Assembly (NCBI RefSeq): GCF_015712165.1
Contig: NZ_JADPZX010000001.1
Span: forward strand, 5,654,001 to 5,718,000
Length of the DNA: 64,000 bases
Direction: 5' to 3'
Origin: Streptomyces spinoverrucosus
GTDB lineage: Bacteria > Actinomycetota > Actinomycetes > Streptomycetales > Streptomycetaceae
A program made the translations under genes and the position numbers. Below the pieces are notes generated by a model, which was not told the DNA's origin, made no database searches, and worked only from the letters and a program-made list of their open reading frames with translations. Position 1 is the stretch's first letter. Every line of letters begins with the position of its first letter. Of this stretch, positions 7,718-17,117 are shown in pieces.

Positions 7718-8974
7718 ATGGCCGCACAGCACCGCCGGGCCAGGCCTCGCCGACTGGCGTGCCTCGCGGCGACGGTCGTCGCGTCGGCCGCCCTGGCCAC
7801 CGGTCCCGGATTCGCCCTGGGCCTGGGGGTGACGGCGGTCGCCGAGCCGCCGGCTCCCACGCCCACGACACCCGCGACGCCCACGGCGGCCGTGCCGAGC
7901 ACCCCGGCCAAGCCGCCCGCGCAGCAGTTCCCCGCCTTCGGCGCCTACCTCCACTACGGGGAGCGCGGCGTGCGGCGGATCGCCGAGCTCAGCCGCTGGC
8001 TGGGAAATGCCGAACTGCGCGTCGGTCACACCTATCTGCCGGGCGACCGGTGGAGCAACATCGAGGGCGCGCCCAATTTCCTTCAGGCGTGGGCCGACTG
8101 GCGCAACGCCGAGGACGACCGGCTGTTCGTCCTCAACGTGCCCATGCTGGAGCGCAACGAGGAGGGTCTTTCCGACGCCGAGGTCCGGGCGCTGCTGCGG
8201 CGGGGTGCGGCCGGGCAGTTCGATCACCACTTCCGGGCGCTCGCCGAGCGGCTGGTCGAGCTGAAGGTGCCGGACACGGTGATCGTGCTCGGCTGGGAGA
8301 TGAACGGCATCACGTACACCCATCGGTGCGGGCCCGACCCGCGGGCGTGGAAGCGGTACTGGAACAGGATCGTCACCACCATGCGTTCGGTGCCCGGCCA
8401 GAAATTCCGTTTCGACTTCACCCCGACGCGCGGCCGCGACGCCATTCCCTGGACGAAGTGCTATCCGGGGGACGCCACGGTCGACATCATCGGAATGGAC
8501 GCGTACGACCAGCCGGCCGGACTGTCCTTCGACGAACAGGTGAAAGAGCCCTACGGACTCCAGGACCACGCGGATTTCGCCAAGGCCCACGGCAAACAGA
8601 TTTCCTATCCCGAATGGGGGCTGTTCCGCAACGGTGACAACGCGGAATACATGCGCCGGATGCTCGCCTGGATGGACGAGCACAAACCGCTCTACAACAC
8701 ACTGACCGACTACTGCCCGCACGGCGTCTGGCAGTGCGACGACAATCCGCGGTCCGCCGCGGTGTACCGGGCGCTCCTCTCCGGCCGCACCGACGTCCCG
8801 ACCCCGCAGCCCTCCCAGCCGACGCAGCCCTCCCAGCCGACGCAGCCCGCTCCGACGACGCCGCCCGCCACACCTTCGGCCAACTGCTCGCCGCTGGACC
8901 TGGGCGACTGGGTGGAGTACTGGCTCGGCGGGAAGCTGTGCATGCGGGTCGACTGGTGGTCGCGCGCCCGGTGA
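7718..8974 (+). CDS. Secreted glycoside hydrolase (GH26-like, putative mannanase)
   Basis: 418-residue exported protein. ATG at 7718 is preceded by AAAGGAGCAGGA. A twin-Arg-rich N-terminus and signal peptide are followed by a Pro/Thr linker. The catalytic barrel (about 65-345) has the GH26-type acid/base in WEMNG (Glu194) and a second Glu in YPEWG (Glu299), the probable nucleophile. A PSQPTQ repeat linker and a short Cys-containing tail (CSPLDLG...LCMRVDWW) close it. Family knowledge suggests beta-mannan or related glycan hydrolysis; being next to a polysaccharide operon, it may trim or process that polymer. The exact substrate is not decided by sequence. Confidence 0.78.
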   Translation: MAAQHRRARPRRLACLAATVVASAALATGPGFALGLGVTAVAEPPAPTPTTPATPTAAVPSTPAKPPAQQFPAFGAYLHYGERGVRRIAELSRWLGNAELRVGHTYLPGDRWSNIEGAPNFLQAWADWRNAEDDRLFVLNVPMLERNEEGLSDAEVRALLRRGAAGQFDHHFRALAERLVELKVPDTVIVLGWEMNGITYTHRCGPDPRAWKRYWNRIVTTMRSVPGQKFRFDFTPTRGRDAIPWTKCYPGDATVDIIGMDAYDQPAGLSFDEQVKEPYGLQDHADFAKAHGKQISYPEWGLFRNGDNAEYMRRMLAWMDEHKPLYNTLTDYCPHGVWQCDDNPRSAAVYRALLSGRTDVPTPQPSQPTQPSQPTQPAPTTPPATPSANCSPLDLGDWVEYWLGGKLCMRVDWWSRAR

Positions 8975-8988
8975 CCCGGCGCGCCGCA

Positions 8989-9023
8989 GGTGGCGGCAGG
9001 CCCTCTCAGGACCTGCCGCCACC
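8989..9023. terminator. Convergent terminator (glycosidase / exopolysaccharide operon)
   Basis: Perfect 12-bp stem, GGTGGCGGCAGG (8989-9000) and its complement (9012-9023), 11-nt loop. The minus-strand acyltransferase stop codon (9006-9008) lies inside the loop, so gene end and terminator overlap. Confidence 0.75.
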
Positions 9024-10112
9024 GTCACGCTCCTTCCGCCGGCGCGCCAGCTCCTTGCCCCGGCGGCGCACTCCATCACCGCACACCGCGGCCGCCAGCA
9101 ACGGGGCGGTGCGCCGGCGGGCCAGCAGCAGCCGTTGGTTGACGACGGTCTCGGGACGCCAGTGGTGCTTGTACGGCTCGTTGCCGCGCAGCAGGCTCAG
9201 CGTGCTGAGCTCTTCGGCGCCGACCTGCTCGGTGCAGGCCTGAAGCAGCATCGCCGCCACGTCCACCTTGTGTTCCCGCAGCCGCGGGTGGGCGCCGTAC
9301 AGATAGCCGCCGCTCAGCCACCGCGACCTCAGCGTCAGATCGACGGCCACCACGGCGTCGCCCAGCCGGAACTCGGTGACCACCGCGTCCCCGGTGCGCA
9401 CCATCTCCGCCACCGCCCGCTCCAGATGGTCCCGGAACCTCGGCAGCAGATGCTCCGACGTCACCTTGCGCCCCTGCCACTGCAACCGGTGCAGTTCCAG
9501 CAGCCGCCGCAGCGCCCGCTGAACCTCGTCGGGCTTGACGACACTCCGCTCCGCGCCCAGCGCGCGCAGCCTGCGCAGCTTGGCGCGCGCCCGCTGCTGG
9601 GACTTGGACGGCAGCCGGGAGATCAGCTCCGCCATCGGTACGGCGGGCAGCTCCAGGCACAGCGAGTCGCTCACCCGGCGCCGCGGCCCGCGCCAGCGCT
9701 CGTACACCCGCTCGGCGGCTCCGCCCGGCCGGACCTCCCGCAGGTCGATCAGAGCGGTGCGCGCGGCCGCCGCGAGCCCCTCGGTGAGCGCGGCCAGCGC
9801 CGCCTCCCCGTGCTCGTCGTCCAGCAGGACGTCCCCGTAGTCGGAGATCGCCCCGCCCAGCGGCACCAGTGACGGCAGTGGCCGCGTCACCCGCATCAGC
9901 GGGGCCGCCGCGACGAGTTCGCCGCCCGCGCGCACCAGCACCAGCCGCAGCCGCCCCGGCCTGCCGTACGACAGCCACCACGAGTGCAGCCAGGCGTGGC
10001 TCTGGAACGGTGTCGCGGTCGGCGACCGCCCGTACAGCCGGCCCCAGACGGGGGCGAGTTCGGCGAAGGCGGGCTCGTCGGTGACGACCTCCGTGCGGTA
10101 CGACGGCTTCAC
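9006..10112 (-). CDS. GNAT/FemAB-like acyltransferase of exopolysaccharide operon
   Basis: 368 residues, GTG start at 10112 overlapping the stop of the upstream Wzz-like gene in the arrangement GTGA, which implies translational coupling. Conserved segments of the BioF2/FemAB-type acetyltransferase fold (Acetyltransf_6) are visible: PFQSHAWLHSWWLSYG near the N-terminus, LRLVLVRAGGELVAAAPLM, and SRWLSGGYLYGAHPRLREHKVD in the second half. Members transfer acyl or aminoacyl groups to sugars or peptidoglycan precursors. As last gene of the operon it probably decorates the polymer. Longer readings upstream in this frame run through the Wzz gene and are artefacts. Confidence 0.8.
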   Translation of the reverse strand: MKPSYRTEVVTDEPAFAELAPVWGRLYGRSPTATPFQSHAWLHSWWLSYGRPGRLRLVLVRAGGELVAAAPLMRVTRPLPSLVPLGGAISDYGDVLLDDEHGEAALAALTEGLAAAARTALIDLREVRPGGAAERVYERWRGPRRRVSDSLCLELPAVPMAELISRLPSKSQQRARAKLRRLRALGAERSVVKPDEVQRALRRLLELHRLQWQGRKVTSEHLLPRFRDHLERAVAEMVRTGDAVVTEFRLGDAVVAVDLTLRSRWLSGGYLYGAHPRLREHKVDVAAMLLQACTEQVGAEELSTLSLLRGNEPYKHHWRPETVVNQRLLLARRRTAPLLAAAVCGDGVRRRGKELARRRKERDGGGRS

Positions 10113-10768
10113 AGCGTTCCGTGCGCGTCGACGGCGACGGCCGGTCCCGGCACGGCGGCGGCTCGCCCGGAGTCGTCGGTGCCGCGCCGGGGCCGCACGA
10201 GCAGGGCGAGCCCGCCGAGCAGCCCGCCCGCGCTCGCGCCGACCAGGCCGGTCACCGGGGCCGAGGCGGAGGACGGCTCGGACGGCTCGGTGGCGCGGGC
10301 GAACTGCTGGAGCTCGACGTTGGTGGCGCCCGCGTTGTCGCCCGCGTGCAGGGTCAGCGCGCGGGCCACGGCGTTGGCCATGTCGGCGGCGAGGCCGGGC
10401 CGGGAGGAGGTGGCGGTGACCGCGACCATCGGCGCGTCCGGCGAGGTCGCCGTCCGCACGCTGTCCCGCAGCGTCCGCACCGGTACGCCCGCCCACACCT
10501 GCGCGTCCCCGAGCACCGCGACCTGCGAGGCGACCCGTCCGTAGGCCTGTGCGAAGCCCAGCGCGGCGGCCGGGTCGGACTTCTCGGTCGGTACGACGAC
10601 GACGTAACTGGTGGCCGTGTACGTCGGTGTCTTCAGTCCGCCGTACGCGCCGCCGAGCAGGCCGCCGGCGACCACGCCGGCCGCGAGCAGGGTCCAGGGC
10701 GGGAGTGTCCTGGCGCGGGCCGACAGTCCGGCCGGGCGGCGCTGTCCGGTGGGGTTCTCGGTCATCAC
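10109..10768 (-). CDS. Wzz-like polysaccharide chain-length/co-polymerase protein
   Basis: 219-residue membrane protein with two hydrophobic helices, one near 24-46 (WTLLAAGVVAGGLLGGAYGGL) and one near 175-192 (VGASAGGLLGGLALLV), enclosing an extracellular domain, the layout of Wzz/KpsE-type chain-length regulators. No tyrosine-kinase domain is fused. GTG at 10768 has GGGAG seven nt upstream; an ATG three nt later is an alternative. The start overlaps the upstream glycosyltransferase stop. Role inferred: controls length or export of the polymer made by neighbouring Wzy- and Wzx-type proteins. Confidence 0.75.
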   Translation of the reverse strand: MMTENPTGQRRPAGLSARARTLPPWTLLAAGVVAGGLLGGAYGGLKTPTYTATSYVVVVPTEKSDPAAALGFAQAYGRVASQVAVLGDAQVWAGVPVRTLRDSVRTATSPDAPMVAVTATSSRPGLAADMANAVARALTLHAGDNAGATNVELQQFARATEPSEPSSASAPVTGLVGASAGGLLGGLALLVRPRRGTDDSGRAAAVPGPAVAVDAHGTL

Positions 10769-11931
10769 GAACTGACTCCCTGGGGTGACGGTGACGAGGG
10801 CGCCGCCTCACGCGGGGCGGCGAGTGCGGTCGCGTAGACATCCATGAGCTGGGCGGCGCTGCGGGTGACGCAGTAGTGCCGGGCGGCTTCGGCGGCCGTG
10901 CGGGGCCGGGGACCGGCCGCCCGGACCTCGGCGACGGCGCGGGCGAACGCCTCGGCGCCACCGGTCACCCGGCGGGCGGTGGGCGCGGTGTCCGGGGGCA
11001 GGTCCTCGATCGCCGGGCACGAGGCGTGCACCACGGGCAGCCCCGCCGCGAGGGCCTCCACCACCGCGAGCCCGAACGCCTCCTCGGGGGACGGGGAGAC
11101 CAGCAGGTCCATCGCGGCGGTGAGGGACGGCAGGTCGGGGCCGGGGGAACCGTCCGGGACGTAGGGGCGTTCGCCGGTGAACAGGACGCGGTCGGCGACA
11201 CCGGCCTCGTACGCCGTGCGGCGCAGCACGTTGTCCTCGGGGCCGCCGCCGACCAGCAACAGCCAGTAGTCCGAGGGAAGCCGGGCCAGGGCGCGGACGG
11301 CGACGTCGAAACGCTTGCCGGCGGCGAGGCGTCCGACGGCCCCGACGACGAACGCGGTCTCCGGCAGGCCGAACCGCTGGCGGACGCGCAGCCGCTGGAC
11401 CGGGTCGAAGCGGAACCGGGCCAGGTCGATGCCGTTGGGGACGACCTCGATCCGGGCGGCCGGGACACCCCAACGCTCCAGCCGGTCGGCGACCGTCGGG
11501 GAGACGGCGACCGTGCTGCGGCCGAGGCGCTCACTGGCGAGATAGAGCGCGCGGACGCCGGTGGTCAGGGGGCGGCCCTCCATCTGGGAGTCGCCCAGGG
11601 AGTGCTCGGTGGCGACGATCGCCCTGACTCCGGCGAGGCGGGCGGCGAGACGGCCGTAGAGGCAGGCGCGGTACAGGTGGGTGTGCACCAGGTCGTAGCC
11701 GCCGGCCCGCACGAGGCGGGTGAGGCGGGGCAGGGCGCCGATGTCCCGGTTGCCGCGCATGCCGAGGTGGGTGACGCGGACACCGTCGGCGATCAGGCCG
11801 TCGGCCACCGGGCCCGGGTTGGTGAGCGTCACGACGTCGCAGTCGACGGGCAGGTGCCGCAGCAGTAGCCGCAGTTGCTGCTCTGCGCCGCCGACGCCGA
11901 GGCCGGTGATGATGTGCAGGGCCTTCATCAC
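10765..11931 (-). CDS. Glycosyltransferase family 4 (GT-B fold)
   Basis: 388 residues. The N-terminal Rossmann half begins with the donor-side loop HIITGLGVGGAEQQL, and the C-terminal half has VVPNGIDLARF, VGAVGRLAAGKRFD and the nucleotide-sugar motif SPSPEEAFGLAVVEALAAGLPVV (the EX7E motif of retaining GT4 enzymes). Cytosolic or membrane-peripheral; adds a sugar to a lipid-linked intermediate. GTG at 11931 (or ATG at 11928) overlaps the deacetylase stop. Donor and linkage unknown. Confidence 0.88.
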   Translation of the reverse strand: MMKALHIITGLGVGGAEQQLRLLLRHLPVDCDVVTLTNPGPVADGLIADGVRVTHLGMRGNRDIGALPRLTRLVRAGGYDLVHTHLYRACLYGRLAARLAGVRAIVATEHSLGDSQMEGRPLTTGVRALYLASERLGRSTVAVSPTVADRLERWGVPAARIEVVPNGIDLARFRFDPVQRLRVRQRFGLPETAFVVGAVGRLAAGKRFDVAVRALARLPSDYWLLLVGGGPEDNVLRRTAYEAGVADRVLFTGERPYVPDGSPGPDLPSLTAAMDLLVSPSPEEAFGLAVVEALAAGLPVVHASCPAIEDLPPDTAPTARRVTGGAEAFARAVAEVRAAGPRPRTAAEAARHYCVTRSAAQLMDVYATALAAPREAAPSSPSPQGVSS

Positions 11932-12683
11932 ACGCCCTCCACCGGGCGGCGGCGCAGCCGGTGCAGCCGGTACTTCAGCAGCAGGCGTACGGCGGTGTCG
12001 TGCTGCCCGATGTGCAGCCGGGGCAGGGCGTGCGGGCCGGTGAGCGGGCCGGGGTCGATCGCGCAGGCGTACGCGTACCCGGCGTCCCGTACCGCGTCGA
12101 CGGCGCGCTGGTCGACCGTGCCGTACGGGTAGCAGAAACCGGCGACCGGAGCACCGGTCAACTCGGTGAGCGCCACTCTGCTTTCGACGGTCTCCACCTT
12201 GAGCGTGACGTCGTCGGCCTTGGTCAGATCGACGTGCGTCAGCCCGTGCGAACCGATCTCGATGCCCTGCTCGGCCGCGTGCCGGATGCCGTCGGCGGTC
12301 AGCAGCGGCTTGCGCGGGCCCAGCGGGTCCCAGGCGTTGTGCCCGCCGAGCCGGCCGGGCAGGACGAAGAGGGTGGCGCCGCAGCCGTGGCGGCGCAGCA
12401 CCGGAAGGGCGGCGTCGACGAAGTCGGCGTACCCGTCGTCGAACGTCAGCCCGACGAGACCCCGGTCCTCGCCCCGCGCGCGGGCGGCGAGCAACTCGGC
12501 CACGGACACGCCCCGCAGCCCGCGCCGGCGCAGCCAGGCCAGCTGCCGGTCCAGGCGGTCCGGGGTGACGGTGATGCGGTAGGGGTCGTCCGAGCAGTCA
12601 CCCACGGAGTGGTACATCGCCACCCAGGGGACCGGGGCCGGGGAGCGCACGGCACGCGTGCCGCTGTCAACGGGAACGGACAT
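11928..12683 (-). CDS. Polysaccharide deacetylase (NodB domain)
   Basis: 251 residues from ATG at 12683, with GAAGG eight nt upstream; the longer reading starts inside the flippase gene. NodB motifs: TFDDGYAD at 80-87 (catalytic base and metal Asp) and SHGLTH at 145-150 (metal His146 and His150), with FCYPYGTVDQRAV as the third motif. No signal peptide is seen, so it would act on the cytoplasmic side or be exported by an unknown route. It probably removes N- or O-acetyl groups from the polymer or its precursor. Overlaps the flippase 3' end by 17 nt. Confidence 0.88.
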   Translation of the reverse strand: MSVPVDSGTRAVRSPAPVPWVAMYHSVGDCSDDPYRITVTPDRLDRQLAWLRRRGLRGVSVAELLAARARGEDRGLVGLTFDDGYADFVDAALPVLRRHGCGATLFVLPGRLGGHNAWDPLGPRKPLLTADGIRHAAEQGIEIGSHGLTHVDLTKADDVTLKVETVESRVALTELTGAPVAGFCYPYGTVDQRAVDAVRDAGYAYACAIDPGPLTGPHALPRLHIGQHDTAVRLLLKYRLHRLRRRPVEGV

Positions 12684-14355
12684 ACGGAAGCCTTCGGGTC
12701 GCGGAACGTACGGAACGGAGTGCGGATGCGACACCCTGCTCGCCCAGCGCCCGGCCGAGCAGGACGAAAACGACGGCCACGGTCGGACAGCCGAGGAGCA
12801 GCCCGGACAGGGGCGCGTCGAACCGGCTCGCGACGAAGGAGCCGGCGGCGGTCGCGCCCAGCGCGGCACCGAGCGGCCGGCCGAGGTCCGTGAGGACGCG
12901 GCGGAGGCGCAGGGGGACGACGTTGCGGGCGGTGCCGTTTGCGCCGCTCCCACGCCCGCTGTCCGCCCGCGCCCCGCCGAGCAGCAGCCCCGCCGTCAAG
13001 GTGATGCCGGCCGCGTTCGCGGCGGCGATGCCGCTCACCCCCCACAGCCCCACCGTGCACGCCCCGACAGCGGCCGTCGCGGCGATGCCCGCCGTCATCG
13101 CGGCCAGCGGGTACCAGTTCGGGCGGCCGTCCGAGAAGTACGTGCGGACCAGGCCGCCGACCAGGGTCTGGCCGAGCAGGCCGAGGGCGTACACACGCAT
13201 CACGTCGGCCGTCGCCGCCGTGTCCTGTGCGGTGAACGCGCCCCGCTGGAAGAGGAGTTCGACGATCTGCGGGGCGCACGCGATGACCGTGGCGGCGCCG
13301 AGCAGCACGATGCACGCCGCCAGCGCCAGATCCCGCTCGACCCGGTCGCGGGCCCGCTCGGTGTCGCCGTCGGCCAGGGCCCGCGCGACCACCGGGAAGG
13401 TGACCGTGCAGAGCATCAGCGACAGCGTCATCGGGATCTGCGCCACCTTCTGGGCGTAGTTCAGATGCGAGATCGCCCCGGGGTCCAGGTGCGAGGCGAT
13501 GAACCGTTCGATGAGGACCTGGGACTGACGGCACAGCGCGAACAACAGCACCGCACAGACCAGCGCGAGCCCCACCGGGCGCTGCGGCTCCCCGGCCTCC
13601 GCCGGCCCGCCGACGCTCTTCTTCCGCAACTGCCGCACCAGCGCGGGTAGTTGAATCACCACCATCAAACAGCCGCCCACCGCGACCCCCATCGCCGCCG
13701 AGCGCACCCCCCAGTGCCCGCCGAGCACGAGCATCGCGGCGATGATGCCGCTGTTGTAGGCCACGTAGATCGCCGCCGGCGCCAGGAAGCGGCGGTGCGC
13801 CCGCAGGGCCGCGCTGCAGTACCCGGCGAGCCCGAAGCTCAGCACGCAGGTTGCGGTGAGCCGGGTGCAGTCGACGGCGAGGGAGGGGTCGGGCAGGCCT
13901 GGGGCGAGGGCGCCGACCAGGAAAGGGGCGCCGACGGCGACCAGCCCGCCGGCGGTGACCAGGGCGAGCGACAGCCGGGGCAGCGTCGTGGCGACCAGGG
14001 AGCGGACCGGGTCGCCGGGCACGCCCTGCGCCCGCCGGGACAGCGCGAGGCTGAACGCCGGGATCAGGACGAGGGCCAGCCCGTCCTCGATGAGCAGGGT
14101 GGCCGCGAACTCCGGCACCGTCCAGGCGACCAGGAACGCGTCCGTCTCACTGCCCGCCCCGAACAGCCGGGCCAGCGCCTGGTCCCGCCCGAGCCCGAGC
14201 AGCGCCCCGGCGACCGAGAGCGCGGCGGTGACCAGGGCGGCCTTGGCGAGGAAGCCGCGGGATTCCGGGGGTGGCTCGGTGCCGTCCTCCGTGGGCGGCG
14301 CGGTGCGTGCGGGGGGTACGGGGGGCTGGGCCGACCGCGGCGGCGTCACGTTCAT
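12667..14355 (-). CDS. MurJ/MviN-like lipid-linked oligosaccharide flippase
   Basis: 562 residues, polytopic membrane protein with about 13-14 hydrophobic helices. Typical MOP-superfamily MurJ features include GLGRDQALARLFGAGSETDAFLVAWTVPEF near the start and LNYAQKVAQIPMTL in the middle. ATG at 14355 overlaps the upstream gene stop as ATGA. In this operon it most likely plays the Wzx role, moving the lipid-linked repeat unit across the membrane, although true MurJ moves lipid II. The gene order with Wzy- and Wzz-like genes supports the exopolysaccharide role. Confidence 0.82.
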   Translation of the reverse strand: MNVTPPRSAQPPVPPARTAPPTEDGTEPPPESRGFLAKAALVTAALSVAGALLGLGRDQALARLFGAGSETDAFLVAWTVPEFAATLLIEDGLALVLIPAFSLALSRRAQGVPGDPVRSLVATTLPRLSLALVTAGGLVAVGAPFLVGALAPGLPDPSLAVDCTRLTATCVLSFGLAGYCSAALRAHRRFLAPAAIYVAYNSGIIAAMLVLGGHWGVRSAAMGVAVGGCLMVVIQLPALVRQLRKKSVGGPAEAGEPQRPVGLALVCAVLLFALCRQSQVLIERFIASHLDPGAISHLNYAQKVAQIPMTLSLMLCTVTFPVVARALADGDTERARDRVERDLALAACIVLLGAATVIACAPQIVELLFQRGAFTAQDTAATADVMRVYALGLLGQTLVGGLVRTYFSDGRPNWYPLAAMTAGIAATAAVGACTVGLWGVSGIAAANAAGITLTAGLLLGGARADSGRGSGANGTARNVVPLRLRRVLTDLGRPLGAALGATAAGSFVASRFDAPLSGLLLGCPTVAVVFVLLGRALGEQGVASALRSVRSATRRLPYVRSR

Positions 14356-15680
14356 CGCGCCGGTGCCTCCTCCACCGACCGCTCCTGGGCGCGCCCGCCG
14401 ACCAGCGCCCACCAGGCCGCGAGGCCGAGACACAGGGCGGTCAGCACGGTCGAGGGCCCGCCGATGTCGGCGTACACGAAGTCGGTCAACTGCCAGACCA
14501 GCAGCCCGCAGGCCACCAGCGCACAGTCGAGCCCCCGCCCGGCACCCTTCCTCCGCGTCCGCACCAGTCCCAGCACCGCGCACACCAGCAGCGCCAGCCA
14601 GCTCCCGGCGAGTGCCAGCAGCCCGATGAGCCCCTGCTCGCTGAGCACCAGCAGGTACATGTTGTGCGGGGACAGCAGCGGCTGCCTGCGGAAGGCCGCG
14701 CCCGCGCCCTCCGTGTCGCCGGCCGCGGACAGCGCCAGCGAGGCGTGCGCGTCGCGGTACTCGGGAAAGCCCTTCAAGCCCACGCCGGTCAGCGGCTGTT
14801 CGCGCCACATGCCGGTCGCCGCCGCCCACATGGTGTAGCGGTCGGTGACCGACTGGTCGGGCGCGTCGGTGACCTGCGTGATGCTCGTGATCCGCTCCTG
14901 CAGCAGCGCCGTACCGACCCCGAAGCCGCCGACCAGGACCACCCCGGCCGCGACCACCGCCGCGCCCACCCGCACCGCGCGCCGCATCCCGGCCAGCAAC
15001 AGCTGCGCCGCGCAGGTCACGGCGGTCGCGATCCAGGCGCCCCGGCTGAAGGACAGCGCGAGCGGCACCAGCAGCGCCAGCGCGCAGGCGACGGCGATCA
15101 CCCGCTGTCGTACGGACGTCCGACCGAGCGCCAGCCCGACCGCGCACACCACCCCGAACGACACCACGCTCGCCATTCCCATGACGTCCTGCGGCCCGAA
15201 GGTGCCCACCGCCCGGATCGGCTGTCCCTGGTACGAGGCGCCGGTGCCGGTCACGTACTGGTGCACGCCGACCGCCCCCTGCCACCCGGCGAGCGCCACC
15301 AGCGACCAGGCGAGCAGCCGGAAGTCCCCCCGGTCGCGGATCAGCAGCAGCACGGCGGCCGGCACCAGCACGAACACCTGGAGATAGCGGCCCATCCCGC
15401 TGAACCCGGTCTCCGCGGAGGCCGCCCCCATCGCGGCCACGGCGAGCCCGGCGACGGGCAGTCCGAGGATCACGGCGGCGGTACGGGACAGGGGGCGCCG
15501 CCGCTGCCGCAGCAGCCGCACGGCGCAGAAGCCGACCAGCAGCGCCGAGGCCGCGTCGGCCGCGGTCGCACCCCCGTCGCCGTCCGGCGCGACCGGCAGC
15601 CCGAGCAGGGCGACCACGGCCACCACGGGCAGGACGGGGGAGAGCGTCCGGGTCCGCACGGCGGGCAGAGCGAAGCTCAT
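14352..15680 (-). CDS. Wzy/O-antigen ligase-like membrane protein
   Basis: 442 residues with about 10-12 hydrophobic helices and a large extracytoplasmic loop between about 250 and 340 (ITSITQVTDAPDQSVTDRY..., GVGLKGFPEYRDAHASLAL, LLSPHNMYLLVLSEQGL). The last segment, with PHNMYL in the loop, is the pattern of the Wzy_C/O-antigen ligase family. Expected function: polymerise or ligate exported repeat units. It is separated from the upstream priming transferase by only 6 nt and overlaps the flippase start, so is operonic. Confidence 0.82.
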   Translation of the reverse strand: MSFALPAVRTRTLSPVLPVVAVVALLGLPVAPDGDGGATAADAASALLVGFCAVRLLRQRRRPLSRTAAVILGLPVAGLAVAAMGAASAETGFSGMGRYLQVFVLVPAAVLLLIRDRGDFRLLAWSLVALAGWQGAVGVHQYVTGTGASYQGQPIRAVGTFGPQDVMGMASVVSFGVVCAVGLALGRTSVRQRVIAVACALALLVPLALSFSRGAWIATAVTCAAQLLLAGMRRAVRVGAAVVAAGVVLVGGFGVGTALLQERITSITQVTDAPDQSVTDRYTMWAAATGMWREQPLTGVGLKGFPEYRDAHASLALSAAGDTEGAGAAFRRQPLLSPHNMYLLVLSEQGLIGLLALAGSWLALLVCAVLGLVRTRRKGAGRGLDCALVACGLLVWQLTDFVYADIGGPSTVLTALCLGLAAWWALVGGRAQERSVEEAPAR

Positions 15681-15686
15681 CGGTGC

Positions 15687-17117
15687 TCAGCTCCCCGTCG
15701 GGCGGACGAGCGCGACCGCCGTGCGCAGCAGGATGCAGACGTCCTGCCACAGCGACCAGTTGTCGATGTACGCGTTGTCGAAGCGGGCCCGGTCCTCGAT
15801 CGAGGTGTCGCCGCGCAGCCCGTTGATCTGGGCGAGCCCGGTGATGCCGGTCGGCATGCGGTGGCGGGCCGCGTAGCCGGGGTGGGTCTGGCTGAACCGG
15901 TCGACGAAGTAGGGGCGTTCGGGGCGCGGTCCGACCAGGCTCATGTCGCCGCGGAAGACGTTCCACAGCTGGAGCAGCTCGTCCAGCGAGGTGCGGCGCA
16001 GGAAGCGGCAGAACCACGGCATGTCGTGCTCGTTCTCCACGCTCCACCGGGTCGCCGACTCGTGCTCGTCGGCCGGGCGGTGGGTGCGCAGCTTCAGCAG
16101 GGTGAAGGGCCGGCCGTCCTGGCCGATGCGCTCCTGCCGGAACACCACGCCCGGCCCCTCGCTGATCCGCAGCGCCAGCGCGCAAGCCAGCAGCAGCGGG
16201 CTGACCGCCAGCAGCAGCGCCCCGGACACGACCGCGTCCAGCACCCGCTTGCCGACGTCGACGCGCCGCCCGGAGCCGAGCTCCAGCTGCCGGCACGCGT
16301 ACCCGGCGAGCTGTTCGCGGGCCTCGCACGAGGGGGAGTCCGCGTCGAGCTCCCACACCGCGCACCCGGACTCGGCGAGCGCCCGCAGCAGCGGGCCGTG
16401 CTCGGTCCGTACGGAGGGGTGGACGACCAGCACGTCCCGGACGCCGTTCTGGATGAGCGCCCGGTGGACCTCCTCACCGGTCGTCAGCACCGGCAGCCCC
16501 TCGGTGCCGTCCGGGTGGTCGGCGACGATCCCCACCGGCCGCACCCCGCACCGCGGGTGCCGCAGTACGGCGGCGGCCACCCGCTGCGCGGTGTCGACGG
16601 GACCGACGACCAGCGCGGCCCGCGGCTGCCGCAGCAGCGCCACACGCCGCCGCCAGTGCACCAGCCCACGTCCCGCACAGCCCGCCGTGGCGTGCACGGT
16701 GAAGCCGAGGGCCAGCGTGCCGGCCGGCAGCGCGTCCCTCGGGTCGTGCGCGGCGACCAGCGCGGCGAGCGCCAGCCAGGCCACCGCGATCCGGCCGCAG
16801 ACGGTGGGCAGTTCGTCCAGCACGCCCTGCCCGCGCCGGGGCGGCCGGTGCGGACGCAGCAGCATCGCCCCGGCGACCAGCAGGGCCATCAGGACCGGCC
16901 GGCTCAGCGTCAGCGCCCCCAGCAGGGCCGCGCCGAGATCGGCGCCGAGCAACGACACCGGCGAGGCGGGCCGGGCCGCGGGACGCCGGGCCGGGGAACG
17001 GAACCCGGCGCCGCCCCTCCCGGTGGCGTGCACGACCGGGACGGTCGGGAATCCGTGGTCCCGTGGCTGGGTGCCGGGGGAGGGGACCGTACTTTCCGCA
17101 GTGCGTTCCGCAGTCAC
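15687..17117 (-). CDS. Priming sugar-phosphate transferase (polyprenyl-P glycosylphosphotransferase)
   Basis: 476 residues from GTG at 17117, overlapping the upstream stop as GTGA. N-terminal hydrophobic helices and a CoA-binding-like domain (ALVVGPVDTAQRVAAAVLRH) precede the catalytic Bac_transf domain. Recognisable C-terminal motifs are FTLLKLRTH, RRTSLDELLQLWNVFRGDMSLVGPRPE and GITGLAQINGLRGDTS. It transfers a sugar-1-phosphate to undecaprenyl phosphate and starts each repeat unit, as WcaJ/ExoY-family enzymes do. The sugar is unknown. Confidence 0.88.
   Translation of the reverse strand: MTAERTAESTVPSPGTQPRDHGFPTVPVVHATGRGGAGFRSPARRPAARPASPVSLLGADLGAALLGALTLSRPVLMALLVAGAMLLRPHRPPRRGQGVLDELPTVCGRIAVAWLALAALVAAHDPRDALPAGTLALGFTVHATAGCAGRGLVHWRRRVALLRQPRAALVVGPVDTAQRVAAAVLRHPRCGVRPVGIVADHPDGTEGLPVLTTGEEVHRALIQNGVRDVLVVHPSVRTEHGPLLRALAESGCAVWELDADSPSCEAREQLAGYACRQLELGSGRRVDVGKRVLDAVVSGALLLAVSPLLLACALALRISEGPGVVFRQERIGQDGRPFTLLKLRTHRPADEHESATRWSVENEHDMPWFCRFLRRTSLDELLQLWNVFRGDMSLVGPRPERPYFVDRFSQTHPGYAARHRMPTGITGLAQINGLRGDTSIEDRARFDNAYIDNWSLWQDVCILLRTAVALVRPTGS

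Noticed and set aside
14356..16365. N-terminal half of the 1232-residue reading that ends in the flippase
   Set aside because: It overlaps Wzy and the priming transferase in another frame; flippase homology begins at the ATG at 14355.
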